A program made the position numbers and the translations under genes. This document shows, piece after piece, positions 62,444 to 64,000 of a DNA stretch of 64,000 bases; positions within the stretch are counted from its first letter, which is position 1, and the number at the start of each line of letters is the position of its first letter. The stretch lies in assembly GCA_050248275.1 (NCBI GenBank), contig JBFWSR010000017.1, positions 20,724 through 84,723 of the forward strand. Direction: 5' to 3'. Origin of the DNA: CAILZL01 sp050248275 (GTDB lineage Bacteria > Pseudomonadota > Gammaproteobacteria > Steroidobacterales > Steroidobacteraceae). Below the pieces are notes generated by a model, which made no database searches, was not told the origin of the DNA, and saw only the letters and a program-made list of their open reading frames with translations.

Positions 62444-63183
62444 AGGCGCAACTTTGTGGAAGTCTTGTGCTGCACAGTACCCAGCGTCTGTTCGTACATG
62501 TTTTTTGCCTGGGCATAGCAGCGGCATGAAGCTTTTTCGAGTCCCACGCCATTGAGGATGACCAACTCTCCACGGCGATAGTCGATCAACTCGCGCGCAT
62601 GCAGGGACAGCGCGGCCTCGGTGATGCCCACGCGCCGCACGCCCAGCATGAATGCCAGGAACTCGTGCGTAAGATGAAATCGGTCGGAATGCGCGCGATC
62701 ACGGGTTAACAGCAACCAACGTGCCAGGCGCTCTTCAATAACGTGGTAGTGAGTGCAGGCTGCTGTAAGCGCCAACTGACGCATCAATACGTAGACATAT
62801 CGGTCGAAGCCATGACGCAGCGCCGGATCCTTCCTTCGATAGCGACTGAATGTCGCCGCAGACATTCGCAAACAGCTGCCAGCGCCTTGCACGAGAGCGT
62901 GCTGCGAGGACACTTTAACGCCAAGAATGAGCGATATGCCCAACATGCCTTCATTGCCGATCATTCCTACTTCCAGCCGTGCGCCGTCATCGAGGCGGGT
63001 GACCAGGGAAATAAAACTGTTGAGCGGAAAATAAACATGACTGATTGCATCGCCCGGCTCGCACAGTACTTCGGCCAGCTTGATCTCGACGGGCTCACAA
63101 TTGGCGAGAAACTCCAGTCTGGATCGCGCCGGCAAGTTTGAGAGCAACCGATTATCTGGCGCTGCGTGTCTTCTAAGGATCAT
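62440..63183 (-). CDS. Crp/Fnr-family transcriptional regulator
   Basis: A 247-residue protein with a cyclic-nucleotide-binding-like domain (AEVLCEPGDAISHVYFPLNS, VGMIGNEGMLGISLIL) and a C-terminal helix-turn-helix (THEFLAFMLGVRRVGITEAA). The residues that bind cAMP in CRP are not evident, so the ligand is unknown. The ATG at 63183 has GAGAGG just upstream; the ATG at 63195 has no ribosome site. Its stop overlaps the glucan synthase GTG, so the two are one operon and the regulator is a candidate controller of glucan synthesis. Confidence 0.9.
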   Translation of the reverse strand: MILRRHAAPDNRLLSNLPARSRLEFLANCEPVEIKLAEVLCEPGDAISHVYFPLNSFISLVTRLDDGARLEVGMIGNEGMLGISLILGVKVSSQHALVQGAGSCLRMSAATFSRYRRKDPALRHGFDRYVYVLMRQLALTAACTHYHVIEERLARWLLLTRDRAHSDRFHLTHEFLAFMLGVRRVGITEAALSLHARELIDYRRGELVILNGVGLEKASCRCYAQAKNMYEQTLGTVQHKTSTKLRL

Positions 63184-63313
63184 CGTGCCTCTCATTCAAT
63201 TGGCAATAGCAGAATGGTCGGCTGCCAGATGCAGATTTTGTCGGTTGATAACGATAGATATATCATCCAGAAGTCTCCGTACGGTAGCGTACAGAGACTG
63301 CGCACTGAACCGG

Positions 63314-64000
63314 CTATGATTGCTGCTGTCTGCTTTTTTCCCTGGGCAGCAGACGATCGCTCTCGGTCTTGACCACGGCGTAACACTCGCAGCTGCGCGC
63401 TTCCAAGCCGGCGCGATCCAGTACGGTAATGTGGCCGCGGCTGTAATGAATTAATCCGGCATGTTGCAACTTGCCGGCGGCCTCGGTCACTCCCTCGCGG
63501 CGCACGCCCAGCATGTTGGCAATCAATTCCTGAGTCATGACCAGTTCATTGGAAGCGAGACGATCAAGACTCAGCAACAGCCAGCGACATAGCTGTTGAT
63601 CCACGGAATGATGCCGATTGCACACTGCGGTCTGCGTCATCTGCGTAATAAGAGACTGGGTATAACGCAGCAGTAGCAACTGTACTGGACCGGCGCGAGT
63701 GAACTCGTCCTTGAGTGCCTGGCTCGGCAAACGATAAGCATGGCCGGCACTTTGTACTACGGCACGCGTAGTGGTGGTCTCGCCGCCCATGAACAGCGAC
63801 ACGCCAATGACGCCCTCATTACCCACCACTGCAATCTCGGCAGAAGCGCCATCTGCCAGCAGGTAGAGCAGCGACACGATGGCGGTGGTGGGAAAATAGA
63901 CATGGCGCAGGTGGCTGCCCGATTCATACAGAACATCGCCCAGTTTCATGGGCACCAGCTTCAGATTCGCCTGAATGCGTTCAAAGTCTGCTGCGGGCAG
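63314..64000 (-). CDS. second Crp/Fnr-family regulator, start outside the window
   Basis: The reading frame stays open to the right edge (LPAADFERIQANLKLVPMKL), so the start lies beyond 64000 and 229 codons are present. The sensory domain shows LGDVLYESGSHLRHVYFPTT and VVGNEGVIGVSLFMGGETTT; the DNA-binding region is TQELIANMLGVRREGVTEAA. It is a paralogue of the regulator at 62440 in the same orientation with a 130-base gap. A GTG at 63955 and an ATG at 63949 are internal to the aligned N terminus and are not preferred starts. Confidence 0.9.
   Translation of the reverse strand: MPAADFERIQANLKLVPMKLGDVLYESGSHLRHVYFPTTAIVSLLYLLADGASAEIAVVGNEGVIGVSLFMGGETTTTRAVVQSAGHAYRLPSQALKDEFTRAGPVQLLLLRYTQSLITQMTQTAVCNRHHSVDQQLCRWLLLSLDRLASNELVMTQELIANMLGVRREGVTEAAGKLQHAGLIHYSRGHITVLDRAGLEARSCECYAVVKTESDRLLPREKSRQQQS

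Overview
The window is a stretch of bacterial chromosome with moderately high GC. Its core is the long ribosomal-protein and RNA-polymerase supercluster. The order tRNA-Tyr/Gly/Thr-tuf-tRNA-Trp-secE-nusG-rplKAJL-rpoBC-rpsLG-fusA-tuf-rpsJ and then S10-spc-alpha, with two tuf copies and a uvrA-MFS-ssb block downstream, is the arrangement of Gammaproteobacteria; a betaproteobacterium cannot be excluded from sequence alone. I cannot name the genus. I see no insertion sequence, phage gene, plasmid gene, rRNA gene or CRISPR array.

Layout. (1) 1-9.6 kb, accessory and signalling: a partial TIGR01777 epimerase, an AtoE-like short-chain fatty acid transporter, a hybrid histidine kinase, a second histidine kinase with a FixJ-type response regulator, an M48 lipoprotein protease, a PilZ protein, glutamate racemase murI, and an HDOD protein with a degenerate GGDEF domain. 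(2) 9.7-15.2 kb: a tRNA-tuf unit, then secE-nusG and the L11-L1-L10-L12 genes. (3) 15.3-23.8 kb: rpoB and rpoC behind a likely attenuator. (4) 23.9-28.9 kb: the str operon with its own consensus promoter, ending after rpsJ at a likely terminator. (5) 28.9-43.3 kb: rplC to rplQ, including the 37-codon rpmJ and secY, ending at a strong terminator. (6) 43.4-53.4 kb: a small Ala-rich lipoprotein, a GNAT acetyltransferase, uvrA, a SnoaL-like/DoxX-like pair, an MFS transporter, ssb, a 55-codon membrane protein, a HIT-like protein and a DUF255 thioredoxin-fold protein. (7) 53.7-64 kb: a giant NdvB-type cyclic beta-1,2-glucan synthase, translationally coupled to a Crp/Fnr-type regulator, with a second, partial Crp/Fnr paralogue upstream.

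How the parts fit. Regions 2-5 make the transcription and translation machinery. Their expression appears to be set by a few visible cis elements: good sigma70-type promoters before the tRNA-tuf unit, rpsL and rplC; a terminator/attenuator before rpoB; leaders before rplK, rplJ, rpsL and rplC. The two tuf genes look identical, with sharp identity boundaries, which implies recent gene conversion. The most distinctive points are the split between rpsJ and rplC, the alternative pairings in the str leader, the transporter next to a three-gene sensor cluster, and the Crp-NdvB coupling. The window is mostly conserved core; I see no clear candidate for a wholly new system, and the findings are regulatory or contextual hypotheses.
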